Assembly (NCBI RefSeq): GCF_000020365.1 | Contig: NC_012108.1 | Coordinates: 1,922,001 to 1,986,000, forward strand | From: Desulforapulum autotrophicum HRM2 | Lineage (GTDB): Bacteria > Desulfobacterota > Desulfobacteria > Desulfobacterales > Desulfobacteraceae | DNA length: 64,000 nucleotides | Direction of reading: 5' to 3' | Shown here: in pieces, positions 8,486-18,156 of the stretch | How positions within the stretch are numbered: position 1 is the first letter of the stretch | How the letters are laid out: each line of letters opens with the position of its first letter | Translations under genes and position numbers: made by a program | Notes under the pieces: model-generated | What the model saw: the letters and a program-made list of their open reading frames with translations, nothing else | Told to the model about the DNA's origin: nothing | The model's database searches: none

Positions 8486-11251
8486 ATGACAGATAACCTG
8501 ATGGTCATAAATGACCGGGAAGTGAGCTTTGACCCAGGCCAGACAATTCTTGAGGTGGCATCGGCCAACCAGATCGAGATCCCCACCCTGTGCCATCTCA
8601 AGGGAACCACTCCAACGGGGGCCTGCAGGATATGTGTGGTCGCGGTCAAAGGGATGAAAAATCTTGTTCCCTCGTGTGCAGAGCCTGCAAGGGCGGGAAT
8701 GGTTGTCCAGACCGAATCTTCTGAGGTGGTAAATGCCCGCAGGACCATTATTCGGCTGATGCTGTCATCGGGAAACCACAATTGTGATATTAAGGACTTT
8801 GATACTAAAAACTGGACTCAGAATCAGCTTAATCTTTTGGAGAAAGATTCTAATCAGGCGCTTTGTCCTGCCTGGGGAAATTGTCAGCTCCAGGAACTTG
8901 CCTTTAAGTACCAGGTCAAGGCGGTGGGAATTCCCCTTGCCGAGTGTAAATTTCCCATGGAGACGGGAAATCCACTGATTGTCAGGGATTTTTCCCGTTG
9001 TATCCTCTGTGGTAGATGTGTTCAGGCCTGTCGCCAGGTCCAGGTAAACAACGCCATAGATTTTGGATACCGGGGGGCTGATGCAAAAATAGTTGCTGGA
9101 ACCGATGTCTCCCTCAAGGATTCCGAGTGTGTGTTTTGTGGCGAATGTATTCAGGCCTGTCCCGTGGGTGCTCTTTTTGAAAAAAAGCCTGAATCTGCTG
9201 TACGATCCTGGGATACCCGAAAGATAAGGACCACCTGTCCCTACTGTGGAGTCGGTTGCCAGCAGATTCTCCACGTCAAGGACGGAATTATTGTGAAGGT
9301 TACCGGTGCTGAAGATGCCCTGCCAAACCAGGGGCGGCTCTGTGTAAAGGGCAGATTCGGGTATGATTTCATTTATTCAGAGGACCGGCTTACGACACCC
9401 CTCATCCGGGAGGGCGAGACCTTCAGGGAGGCCACCTGGGACGAGGCCTTGAATCTTGTGGTGGAGAAATTTACCCAGATCATCGAAACCCATGGACCAG
9501 ACGCCATTGCCGGGGTGAGTTGCGCAAGGAGTATCAACGAGGACTCCTACCAGATGCAGAAGCTGTTTCGTTCGGTTTTTAAGACCAATAATATTGATCA
9601 TTGTGCTAGAACTTGACATGCTCCAACCGTCGCAGGGCTTGCGACAGCATTTGGTTCAGGTGCCATGACAAACTCCTTTGGAGAGTTTGCCCGTGCAAAG
9701 ATGTTCCTTGTAATCGGGTCAAATATGACCGAGGCCCATCCCGTGGCTGCAACTTTTCTTAAAAATGCAGTGATGAATGGAGCCAAGCTAATTGTTGTGG
9801 ACCCGAGGAAACACAAGTTGACTCAATTTGCCGATATCCATGTTCCCATTCGAGTGGGCAGTGACATCGCTTTTATAAATGGTCTGATGAACGTATTGAT
9901 CCAGGAGAATCTTTACGACCGGTCTTTTGTGGAAAACCGGACTGTTAATTTTGAAGAATTGAAACGGGTGGTGCTCGCTTCCTCCATTGAAGAAATGGCT
10001 GATATTTGCGGTATCACAGCGGAAATTATCGTACAGACTGCCCGGATGCTGGCATCTGTAAAACCTGTCATGCTATGTTACACCCTGGGCATCACCGAAC
10101 ATACCTGCGGGCGAAATAACGTGGTCTCCACGGCCAATCTCCAGATGCTTCTCGGCAACATGGGGGTGGAGTGCGGCGGGGTCAATCCGCTGCGGGGGCA
10201 GAACAACGTCCAGGGGGCCTGTGACATGGGGGCGCTTCCCAATGTCTTTCCCGGATATCAACCCGTGGAAAGCCTGACCTCCAGGGAAAAATTTAAAGAC
10301 TTCTGGCAGGTGGACTATTTGCCTGAAAAAAACGGGCTCATGATTCCCCAGATGATGGAGGGCCTTGTGGATGGATCCGTCCGGGGATTTTATATCTTTG
10401 GAGAGAACCTTGCCAATACGGAACCGGATATCAGAAAGGTAGAGCATGAGCTTGCCTCAGCTGAGTTTCTGGTGGTCCAGGATATCTTTTTAAACGAAAC
10501 CACACGGTTTGCCCATGTGGTGTTGCCGGCAGCAGCCTGGAGTGAAAATGACGGGACATTCACCAACAGTGAGCGCAGGGTCAGCCGGGTAAGAACGGCA
10601 AGCGCTCCTCCGGGTAAGGCCATGCCCAACTGGTGGATCTTCAGGGAGATTGCCAAACGCATGGACCGGACCTGGGCATCCATGAACGCAAGGGAAATCT
10701 GGGACAATGAGATTGCTGCCCTTGCTCCTGCCTTTTCAGGGATAAAGTATTCACGCATTGAGAAAGATGGCCTTCAGTGGCCCTGTCCAACGGTTGAGCA
10801 TCCAGGAACTCCCGTTCTTCACAAGAATGCATTTACCTCTGGCAAGGGAAGTTTCATCCCTGTTACATGGACACCGCCTGCCGAGGTGCCCGATGATGAA
10901 TATCCCTTTGTTCTGAGCACAGGTCGCCGTCTCTACCACTACCACACCCGGACCCAGACGGGGCGATGTGAAGGATTGAACGATCTGCTCGGTGAAGAGA
11001 CAGCTGATATATCGTTGACAGACGCCAGGAATCTATGTTTTACCCATGGAGAAAAAATTGTTGTTGCTTCCAGGCGGGGAACAGTTACGGTCAAGGCCAG
11101 GGTAACCGATGAGGTCCCCAAAGGAATGGTGTGGATGGGATTTCATTTCCGGGAAAGCTGTTCGAATTGGCTCACAAATCCGGCATTGGATCCCATGACC
11201 CTCACGGCAGAGTATAAGGCTTGTGCCGTTCGACTTGAAAAGCTTGAATAG
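8486..11251 (+). CDS. fdhA: Selenocysteine-containing formate dehydrogenase, alpha subunit (copy 1)
   Basis: Oxidises formate to CO2 (or the reverse) at a Mo/W bis-pterin centre. One 921-residue selenoprotein; codon 377 is TGA (9614-9616) in the context DHCART-Sec-HAPTVAGL, where homologues have Cys or Sec. Order: plant-type 2Fe-2S ferredoxin (CHLKGTTPTGACRIC), NuoG-type His/Cys cluster (GNHNC), two 4Fe-4S motifs (CILCGRCVQAC, CVFCGECIQACP), the cluster before the pterin domain (TCPYCGVGC), molybdopterin oxidoreductase domains, and a C-terminal dinucleotide-binding domain. The NuoG-like front suggests a soluble enzyme exchanging electrons with NAD(P)H or ferredoxin partners. No signal peptide, so cytoplasmic. 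A naive ORF call splits it in two. A paralogue of exactly equal length lies at 13088-15853. Confidence 0.95.
9614..9652 (+). promoter_or_regulatory. SECIS-like element of fdhA1
   Basis: Directly behind the UGA is the hairpin GTCGCA-GGGCT-TGCGAC (9629-9645): a perfect 6-bp stem whose loop begins with GG, at the distance used by bacterial SelB-recruiting SECIS elements. The E. coli fdhF element has the comparable GCAGGUCUGC apex. The position and the Sec context of the protein support selenocysteine insertion. Confidence 0.8.
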
Positions 11252-11273
11252 ATGATTAGTTTTTATTTTTTAA

Positions 11274-11360
11274 AATCGGCATGGCCGGAGCAGGTGATGT
11301 GCTCTGGCAACAATGAAATTTGAAAATTCCCCGCTGGTGATACCACTGTGGGCGTTTCAC
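11274..11360 (+). repeat. Dispersed leader repeat, copy 2 (upstream of aldehyde dehydrogenase)
   Basis: Diverged copy. GGCATGGCCGGAGCAGG and the end GTGGGCGTTTCAC are kept; the centre has drifted. Stem I persists (GCCGGAGC 11284-11291 with GCTCTGGC 11301-11308). It fills the gap between the fdhA1 stop (22 nt away) and the dehydrogenase ATG (21 nt away). Confidence 0.75.
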
Positions 11361-11381
11361 AAAAAAAATAAGGGATACACC

Positions 11382-13007
11382 ATGAGTAATGCAATTTTCA
11401 GTATCGACACCCCGAAAAATGAACCGGTTCTTTCATATGCCCCGGAGAGCAGCGAACGTACAAAACTTAAGGATGCAATTATGGCGTTGCGGTCCCAGGA
11501 AATGGAAATTCCCCTGGTGATCGGGGGAAAGGCGGTCAAGACCGGTAACATGGGAACCTGCCGGGTTCCCCATGACCACGGTCATACCCTTGCCACCTTT
11601 CACAAGGCTGGTGCAAAGGAGGTGGCCATGGCCGCAGACGCGGCAAGGGCTGCCGCAAAAGAGTGGCTTCATATGCCCTGGCAGGAAAGACTTGCCATTT
11701 TCAGAAAGGCGGCCGATCTTCTGGCGGGCCCCTATCGCATGAAGCTAAACGCCGCCACCATGCTTGGTCAGGGAAAGAATGCCATGCAGGCAGAAATTGA
11801 TTCGGCCTGTGAACTCATCGATTTTTTGCGGTTCAACACCTATTATGCCACCCAGATTTACAAGGATCAGCCCGTGTCTGATCCCGGTATCTGGAATCAG
11901 CTTGAGTACCGGCCCCTTGAGGGGTTTGTTTTTGCTGTTTCGCCGTTCAATTTTACTGCCATTGCGGGTAACCTCTGTTCTTCCCCCGCCATGATGGGCA
12001 ACACGGTTCTGTGGAAGCCTGCTTCAACGGCCGTTTATTCCGGCCATATTATCATGGAAATTTTTAAACGGGCAGGCCTTCCTGACGGAGTAATCAATTT
12101 TATTCCAGGTTCGGGATCAGAGGTTGGAACGCCTGTGATGAATCACCCTGATTTTGCAGGGGTTCACTTTACCGGTTCGACCCGGGTGTTTAAAAATATC
12201 TGGACCACTGCGGCAAAGAATCTTGATCTCTACGGCTGCTATCCCAGGATCGTCGGTGAGACCGGAGGGAAGGATTTTATTTTTGTTCACGCTTCAGCAG
12301 ATGTGGATGCCGTATGTACAGCAATGATCAGGGGGGCCTTTGAATACCAGGGGCAGAAATGTTCGGCAGCTTCCAGGGCCTACGTGCCTGCCTCCATGTG
12401 GGGGGATTTGAAAACCAAACTCACGAAGACTATTGCCACCATCAAGATGGGGTCGCCCGAAGATTTTTCAAATTTTGTCAATGCCGTCATAGACAAAAAT
12501 GCCTTTGATACCATCTCCTCGTACATTGATTTTGCAAAAAACAGCGACCATGCTGAGATCATTGCCGGCGGTGGATGTGACGATACCACGGGATACTTCA
12601 TCGAACCTACAGTCATTGTTGCAGAAACGCCTGATTTTAAAACCATGCGTGAAGAAATCTTCGGGCCTGTGTTGACCGTTTTTATCTATGATGACGCAGA
12701 CTATGACAAGACCCTTGAGATCTGTGATTCAACTTCGGACTACGCCTTGACCGGGGCCGTCTTTGCAACGGACCGGGCTGCTGTTATCAAGGCAAGAAAG
12801 GTGCTGACCCATGCGGCTGGTAACTTTTATATTAATGACAAGCCCACCGGTGCTGTTGTTGGTCAGCAACCCTTTGGTGGTGCAAGGGCCTCGGGAACCA
12901 ACGATAAGGCGGGAAGCCCCCTTAACCTCTATCGCTGGGTCAGTGCTCGGACGATCAAAGAGACTTTTGTGCCCCCCACGGATTATCGATATCCCTTCAT
13001 GGGCTAA
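11382..13007 (+). CDS. pruA: L-glutamate gamma-semialdehyde (P5C) dehydrogenase
   Basis: NAD-dependent oxidation of glutamate semialdehyde/pyrroline-5-carboxylate to glutamate, the second step of proline breakdown. 541 residues, the length of the stand-alone ALDH4-type enzyme rather than the PutA fusion. VSPFNFTAIAGNL is the NAD-site Asn segment, HFTGSTRVFK the Rossmann loop, GETGGKDFIF the general-base Glu, and EYQGQKCSAASRAYVP holds the nucleophilic Cys. QQPFGGARASGTNDKAG is the C-terminal ALDH signature. The frame opens at 11313 inside the repeat; the ATG at 11382 is the likely start. No proline dehydrogenase is nearby, so the substrate assignment rests on family resemblance. Confidence 0.88.
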   Translation: MSNAIFSIDTPKNEPVLSYAPESSERTKLKDAIMALRSQEMEIPLVIGGKAVKTGNMGTCRVPHDHGHTLATFHKAGAKEVAMAADAARAAAKEWLHMPWQERLAIFRKAADLLAGPYRMKLNAATMLGQGKNAMQAEIDSACELIDFLRFNTYYATQIYKDQPVSDPGIWNQLEYRPLEGFVFAVSPFNFTAIAGNLCSSPAMMGNTVLWKPASTAVYSGHIIMEIFKRAGLPDGVINFIPGSGSEVGTPVMNHPDFAGVHFTGSTRVFKNIWTTAAKNLDLYGCYPRIVGETGGKDFIFVHASADVDAVCTAMIRGAFEYQGQKCSAASRAYVPASMWGDLKTKLTKTIATIKMGSPEDFSNFVNAVIDKNAFDTISSYIDFAKNSDHAEIIAGGGCDDTTGYFIEPTVIVAETPDFKTMREEIFGPVLTVFIYDDADYDKTLEICDSTSDYALTGAVFATDRAAVIKARKVLTHAAGNFYINDKPTGAVVGQQPFGGARASGTNDKAGSPLNLYRWVSARTIKETFVPPTDYRYPFMG

Positions 13008-13013
13008 AGCCGT

Positions 13014-13058
13014 GGGGCCCCTTACTTAATTTTCCAAAAGAAATAAATAAGGGGCCCC
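13014..13058. terminator. Long inverted repeat between convergent genes
   Basis: Perfect 11-bp arms GGGGCCCCTTA (13014-13024) and TAAGGGGCCCC (13048-13058) around 23 nt. It sits between the converging aldehyde dehydrogenase and fdhA2 genes and probably serves both strands, although neither side has a strong T-run. Confidence 0.6.
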
Positions 13059-13087
13059 TGTCTAAAATTTCAGATTCCGATTCGGGT

Positions 13088-15853
13088 TCAGGCTGCCCTC
13101 CGTATGTTGATGGCACACACCTTGAATTCGGGAATCTTTGCAACCGGATCCAGCATGGCATTGGTGAGGCGGTTGGCTGCAGCCTTAGCAAAGTGGAACG
13201 GGATGAACAGGGTGCCGTCAACGGCCTTGGGGGAGATGGCAAGCTTTGCCGTTATCTTTCCCCTGCGGGAGAGGACGTCCACCATGGTGCCGTCTTCAAG
13301 GTCGAGCTTTGAGGCATCATTGACCGATATTTCCACAAAGCATTCCGGCGACAGTGTGTTGAGCCCCCGGCTCTTCATGGTCATGGTTCCGGTGTGGTAG
13401 TGGTACAATACCCTGCCCGTGGTGAGCATGAATGGGTAGGCCGTGTCCGGAAGTTCGGCCGGAGGTCTGTGGTCGATGGCGTGGAACAGGCCCTTTCCCC
13501 GGGTGAACTGCTTGGTGTGCAGTATCGGAGTGCCTGGATGGGCCTCTGTGGGACAGGGCCAGTGTATGCCCTCCTTTTCAATTTTTTCAAAGGTGATGCC
13601 GGCATAGGAAGGGGTAACTGTTCTTATTTCCTCAAAAATGGCTTCACCATTAGGATAGTTCATGGGGTAGCCCATACGGGTGGCTATTTCGCAGACAATT
13701 TTCCAGTCTTCCCTTGCAAATCCCGGGGCTTCAACCGCCTTTCTTACCCGTTGAACCCGCCTTTCCGTGTTGGAAAAGGTACCGTCTTTTTCGGCAAAGC
13801 AGAAAGCCGGCAGGACCACGTCGGCCTTTTGGGCCGTTTCCGTGAGGAAAATGTCCTGGACCACAAGCAGATCAAGGCGTTCAAGGGCCTTTTCTGCATG
13901 GTTGAGATCGGGGTCTGAAACCATTGGATTCTCACCAATGATGTACAGGGCTTTCAGGTCTCCTGTTCCGGCCATTTCAATCATATCAGTGGCTGTCAGG
14001 CCCGGGGTGGCTGGCAGGTCGGTTACCTCCCAGGCGGCCTCAAATTTTGCCCTGGCAGTTGCATCTGCAACACCCTGGTAGGCAGTGAATACGTTGGGTA
14101 GTCCGCCCATGTCACAGGCACCCTGGACATTGTTCTGACCCCTCAGGGGGTTAACCCCGCCGCCGGGGATACCAAGGTTGCCGCAGAGCATGGAAAGATT
14201 GGCAAGGGATTTGACGTTGTCCGTTCCCGTGGTGTGCTGGGTGATGCCCATGCAGTAAAGGATGCTTGCACTTTTTGCTTTAGCAAAGGTTCTTGCCGTT
14301 TTTATAAGGTCGTCGGCATTGATGCCTGTTAACGCCTCAACATAGTCCGGGGTGTAGGTCGAAACGGTTTGTTTGAGTGCTTCAAACCCCTCGCATCTGT
14401 TTTCTACAAAGGCTTGGTCATGGAGATTTTCTGATATAATTACGTTCATGAGGCCGTTGATCCAGGCAATGTCGGTACCAAGCTCGGGTCTGAGCCAGAC
14501 GTTGGCATGGTCGGTGAGCCGGATTTTTCTCGGGTCAATGACAATGAGTGTTTTTCCATGGAGGGCGGCCCTTTTAACGAAGGTGGACAGGACAGGGTGG
14601 TTTTCTGTGGTGTTGGATCCTGTGACAAGGATCACATCTGCTGTTTCAATGTCTGCAATGGTGTTTGTCATTGCACCGGAACCAAAAGCTGCAGCCAGAC
14701 CGGCTACTGTTGAGGAATGTCACAGTCGGGCGCAATGGTCGATGTTGTTTGTTTTGAGGACGGCACGGGTAAATTTCTGGGCAATGTAATTTTCCTCGTT
14801 GGTCGTACGGGCCGAGGTGAGAACCCCGATGCTGTCCGATCCATGGTCGTTTTTGATCTGTGCCAGTTTCTTTGCAACAAGGTCAAGGGCTTCGTCCCAG
14901 GTTGCTCCCTCCAGTTTACCGTTTTTCCGTACCAGGGGAGAGGTGAGCCGTTCCGGGGATCCCACAAAGTCAAATCCGAATCGGCCTTTGACGCAGAGGC
15001 TGCCGTTGTTGGGAGGTATATGGCCTGCGCTGTTGACTTTTATAATTCGATTCTTCTGGATATTTAGTTCAATCTGACAGCCAACCCCACAATAGGAGCA
15101 GGTGGTTTTAACTTTTCGGGTTTTGACAAAGCGTTCGCGCTTCATGGATCGTTCCGTGACAAGGGCACCAACCGGGCATGCGTCCACGCATTCACCGCAG
15201 AAAACGCAGTCAGAATCCTTGAGTGCCACATCTGCACCTGCAATAATTTTGGTGTCCGCCCCCCGGTATCCAAAATCAATGGCATTGTTTACCTGGATTT
15301 CCCTACACGCCTGGACGCAGCGACCGCAAAGAATACAGCGGGAAAAATCACGGATGATAAAGGGGTTGACCCGTTCCATGGGGTATTTGCTCTTGGACTG
15401 GGGAAGGCCCCTTGCCTTTACCTGGTAACGGTAGGCAAGATCCTGGAGCTTGCATTCACCCCATACAGGGCACAGATCCTGTTCTCCGTCTTCTTCAAGC
15501 ACCTTGAGCTGAAACTGAGTCCAATCCTTGGTGTCAAAGTCCCGAATGGCACAGTTGTGGTGTCCGGATGAGAGCATGAGGCGGATAATGGATCTTCTGG
15601 CCTGGATAACCTCTTGAGATTCGCTCAGGATGACCATGCCGGTTGCTGCCGGTGTTGCACACGACGGCACTAGATTTGGGGCTCCTTGAACCTCGACAAC
15701 GCAGATTCTGCAGGCGCCGGTTGGGGTGGCTCCCTTGAGATAGCACAGAGTTGGGATGAAAATGTTGTTGCGAAGGGCAACGTCCAGAATTGTCTCTCCG
15801 GGCTCAAATGCGAAGGTTTTATTATCAATGATGATTTGATTATCTTTACCCAT
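13088..15853 (-). CDS. fdhA: Selenocysteine-containing formate dehydrogenase, alpha subunit (copy 2)
   Basis: Paralogue of the 8486 gene with the same architecture and exactly the same length (921 residues). The in-frame TGA is codon 378 (plus-strand 14720-14722) in DHCARL-Sec-HSSTVAGL. Visible in order: 2Fe-2S motif (CYLKGATPTGACRICVVE), GHHNC cluster, CILCGRCVQACREIQ, CVFCGECVDACPVGAL, TTCSYCGVGC, then pterin domains with NLSMLCGNLGIPGGGVNPLRGQNN and a C-terminal domain. No signal peptide, so probably cytoplasmic. It is divergent from the FeS/flavin oxidoreductase at 16049, with 195 bp between the start codons. That gene is the likeliest electron partner, though this is inference. Two isozymes may differ in metal (Mo or W) or in expression. 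Confidence 0.95.
14684..14722 (-). promoter_or_regulatory. SECIS-like element of fdhA2
   Basis: On the minus strand, 17 nt after the UGA, AGCC-GGTCT-GGCT (plus 14693-14705) forms a short stem with loop GGUCU, the same loop as in the E. coli fdhF SECIS. The stem differs from that of copy 1 while the function is the same, as expected if only fold and loop are selected. Confidence 0.8.
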
Positions 15854-15966
15854 AATCTATCTTCTCCAGAGCAGTTGTTGCAAGATTGATAAAAATAAAT
15901 ACATAATAGGTACAGGATTCATATGGCAATGTCAATGCGATCACTCCTAATTTTTTGATGATATCG

Positions 15967-15995
15967 TTGACATTTCCATTTTGCCTGATTATAAA
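15967..15995 (+). promoter_or_regulatory. Sigma70-type promoter for the FeS/flavin oxidoreductase
   Basis: TTGACA (15967-15972), 17-nt spacer, TATAAA (15990-15995), about 55 nt before the ATG at 16049. This is the best promoter match in the window and lies in the gap divergent to fdhA2. Confidence 0.75.
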
Positions 15996-16048
15996 AGTTG
16001 TGGACTATCTTGTAAATTCAAAATAATCTAGAATCAGCGGAGGTAATA

Positions 16049-18118
16049 ATGCTTGAAGCTGTTCTTTTAATGGGTGGACTCGGAGTTGTTATTGGCGGTG
16101 CTCTTGCCCTTGCATCCAAGGTGTTTTACGTCTATGTGGATCCCCTTGTTGTGGCTATTAGCGATGCTCTACCTGGAGCCAATTGCGGGGGGTGCGGTTT
16201 TCCGGGCTGTTCGCCCAATGCCCAGGCCATTGCCGACGGCAAATCCTCTCCCGATTCATGCGTTGCAGCGGGTCCCGATGTTGCAGAGGCCATTGCCGCT
16301 CTTATGGGCGTTTCCATTGAAGCCAAGGAGCCTGAAATTGCCCGGCCCGGTTGCCACTACAGCATCGAAGATACGGACATTAAATACCTCTACGAAGGCC
16401 TGTCGGACTGCAGGGCTGCAGCCCTTATGTCCGGGGGGATGAAGGTGTGCAACATCGGTTGTCTTGGTCTTGGAACCTGTGTTAAAGCATGTCTGTTTGG
16501 TGCCTTGACCATGGGCAAGGATTCGCTGCCCAAGGTGGATCCGGAAAAGTGTACCGGATGCGGGGCCTGTGAGCGGGCCTGCCCCAAGCATATCATTCGC
16601 CTCACCTCAGTTACCCGCAGGATCATCAGTGAATATACGGAAGATGAGTGCGTGACACCCTGCCAGCGGGCATGTCCAACGGGTATTGATATTCGAGAGT
16701 ATGTGCGGTTGATCCGGCACAATGATCCCGGTGGGGCCGTTCAGGTGATCAAGGAGAGAAACCCCTTTCCCACAGTTATCGGAAGAATATGTCCGGCCCT
16801 GTGTGAGGTGGCCTGCAGACGCCAGTATCTGGATGAACCCGTGGCTATCAACCACCTGAAGCGGTATGCCTGTGATATTGAAATGAACCTTGGCAAGAGG
16901 GTCCAGCCTTACAAGGCCCCTGCCACGGGAAAACGGGTGGCCGTTATCGGCGGTGGTGTGGAAGGTCTTTCGGCTGCTTTCTTTACGGCAAGGCTTGGGC
17001 ATTCACCAATGGTGTTTGAATCAACAGCCCTTCTGGGAGGACTTCTTCGTGTTGCCATCTCAGATGAACGCCTGTCCCAGAGCGTCCTTGACTGGGATAT
17101 TGAAGGGGTTCTTGAAATGGGTGTCAAAACCCGGATGAGCGTCAAGGCGGGCCGTGACTTTACGGTTCCCTCTCTTCTCAGGGAAGGATTTGAGGCTGTT
17201 TTTACGGCAACGGGCGGATGGGATAACAGGCTTGTCAGGGGCGATGTTGCCGATGTTGCCACGGTGTTTCCCGGTGGTTACCTGCTGATCGACCTTCTTC
17301 GCACGGACATTAAAAAAGGTGAACGGATACCCTGTGGACGTAACGTTGTCATAGCCGGCGGCGGTATGATGATTCCCAACGCCGTCAAAATATGTAAGGA
17401 ACTCGGGGCTGAAAATATTACTGTGCTTTCAAGAAAACCCCCTGAAAAGTCTTCCTATGACAGCATAACCCTGGAAGCCATTCAATCCAGGGGGGCAACG
17501 GTAAAATACAATACCGGTATCACCAGGCTCTACGGTGAAGAGGATCGTCTCACCCATATTGAGTATACCGAGCTTGATTCAGGAAAAAAGCATCTTTTGC
17601 CGACGGACACCCTTTTTCTGTCGTCCGGACGTTTTCCAGAGCTTGTATTTGTTCGTTCTGAAACCCTTGATTCTGAAAAGGAACAAAGTGATTCCCGTTC
17701 CGGAACCCTGAGGTGGGAGGGCGTTGAAATTTATAAGGAACCGGAGAATTGTCGTGAGCAGGGTCTCCTTTCAAAGGGCGATGTCATCAGCGGTTACAGC
17801 GCAGCAGTTGCAGCCATCAATGGTGGCCGCAAGGCCGCAGCCTCAATTCATTCTTTGCTCTACGGTCATCTTCCTGAATACCCCTCAAACCCCATAACCA
17901 AGCAGAGTATTCTCCAGGGGGTTAATCATCTGGAGGGAGTTCAGATTTCTCCCAGAAATATCATGCCTGCGGCTGACCTTTCTAACCGGGGTAATGGGGA
18001 GTTGTTCAAGGGCTTTAGCGATGAAATGGCTGTCAAGGAGGCAGAGCGCTGCCTCAGGTGTGGGTTGATCTGCTATGAACGATCCAAACTGGAGGAAGTA
18101 AAAGAGATTGTTGTATAA
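16049..18118 (+). CDS. RnfB-like ferredoxin domain fused to GltD-type FAD/NAD(P)H oxidoreductase
   Basis: 689 residues. Residues 1-30 are a hydrophobic anchor (AVLLMGGLGVVIGGALALASKVFYVYVDP), then the RnfB-type cluster motif GANCGGCGFPGC, then ferredoxin-like Cys motifs (CNIGCLGLGTC, CTGCGACERACPKHI). From about 195 the protein matches the GltD/NfnB/PreT family: CQRACPTGIDI and CPALCEVAC ligate FeS clusters, AVIGGGVEGLSAA (about 291) binds FAD, and VIAGGGMMIPNAVK (about 434) binds NAD(P). A final CLRCGLIC closes it. Inferred role: electron transfer between a ferredoxin or formate-derived electrons and NAD(P)H at the inner face of the membrane. Good Shine-Dalgarno GGAGG. Domain assignments are secure; the reaction is not. 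Confidence 0.85.
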   Translation: MLEAVLLMGGLGVVIGGALALASKVFYVYVDPLVVAISDALPGANCGGCGFPGCSPNAQAIADGKSSPDSCVAAGPDVAEAIAALMGVSIEAKEPEIARPGCHYSIEDTDIKYLYEGLSDCRAAALMSGGMKVCNIGCLGLGTCVKACLFGALTMGKDSLPKVDPEKCTGCGACERACPKHIIRLTSVTRRIISEYTEDECVTPCQRACPTGIDIREYVRLIRHNDPGGAVQVIKERNPFPTVIGRICPALCEVACRRQYLDEPVAINHLKRYACDIEMNLGKRVQPYKAPATGKRVAVIGGGVEGLSAAFFTARLGHSPMVFESTALLGGLLRVAISDERLSQSVLDWDIEGVLEMGVKTRMSVKAGRDFTVPSLLREGFEAVFTATGGWDNRLVRGDVADVATVFPGGYLLIDLLRTDIKKGERIPCGRNVVIAGGGMMIPNAVKICKELGAENITVLSRKPPEKSSYDSITLEAIQSRGATVKYNTGITRLYGEEDRLTHIEYTELDSGKKHLLPTDTLFLSSGRFPELVFVRSETLDSEKEQSDSRSGTLRWEGVEIYKEPENCREQGLLSKGDVISGYSAAVAAINGGRKAAASIHSLLYGHLPEYPSNPITKQSILQGVNHLEGVQISPRNIMPAADLSNRGNGELFKGFSDEMAVKEAERCLRCGLICYERSKLEEVKEIVV

Positions 18119-18156
18119 TTTGATGTCTGCTGGCTTTTCTTTTTCAGGAAAGATTC

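Noticed and set aside
9614-9664. Reading fdhA1 as two genes or a pseudogene with a nonsense mutation
   Set aside because: The frame is kept, the context is the known Sec site, and a SECIS-like hairpin follows; the same holds for fdhA2.
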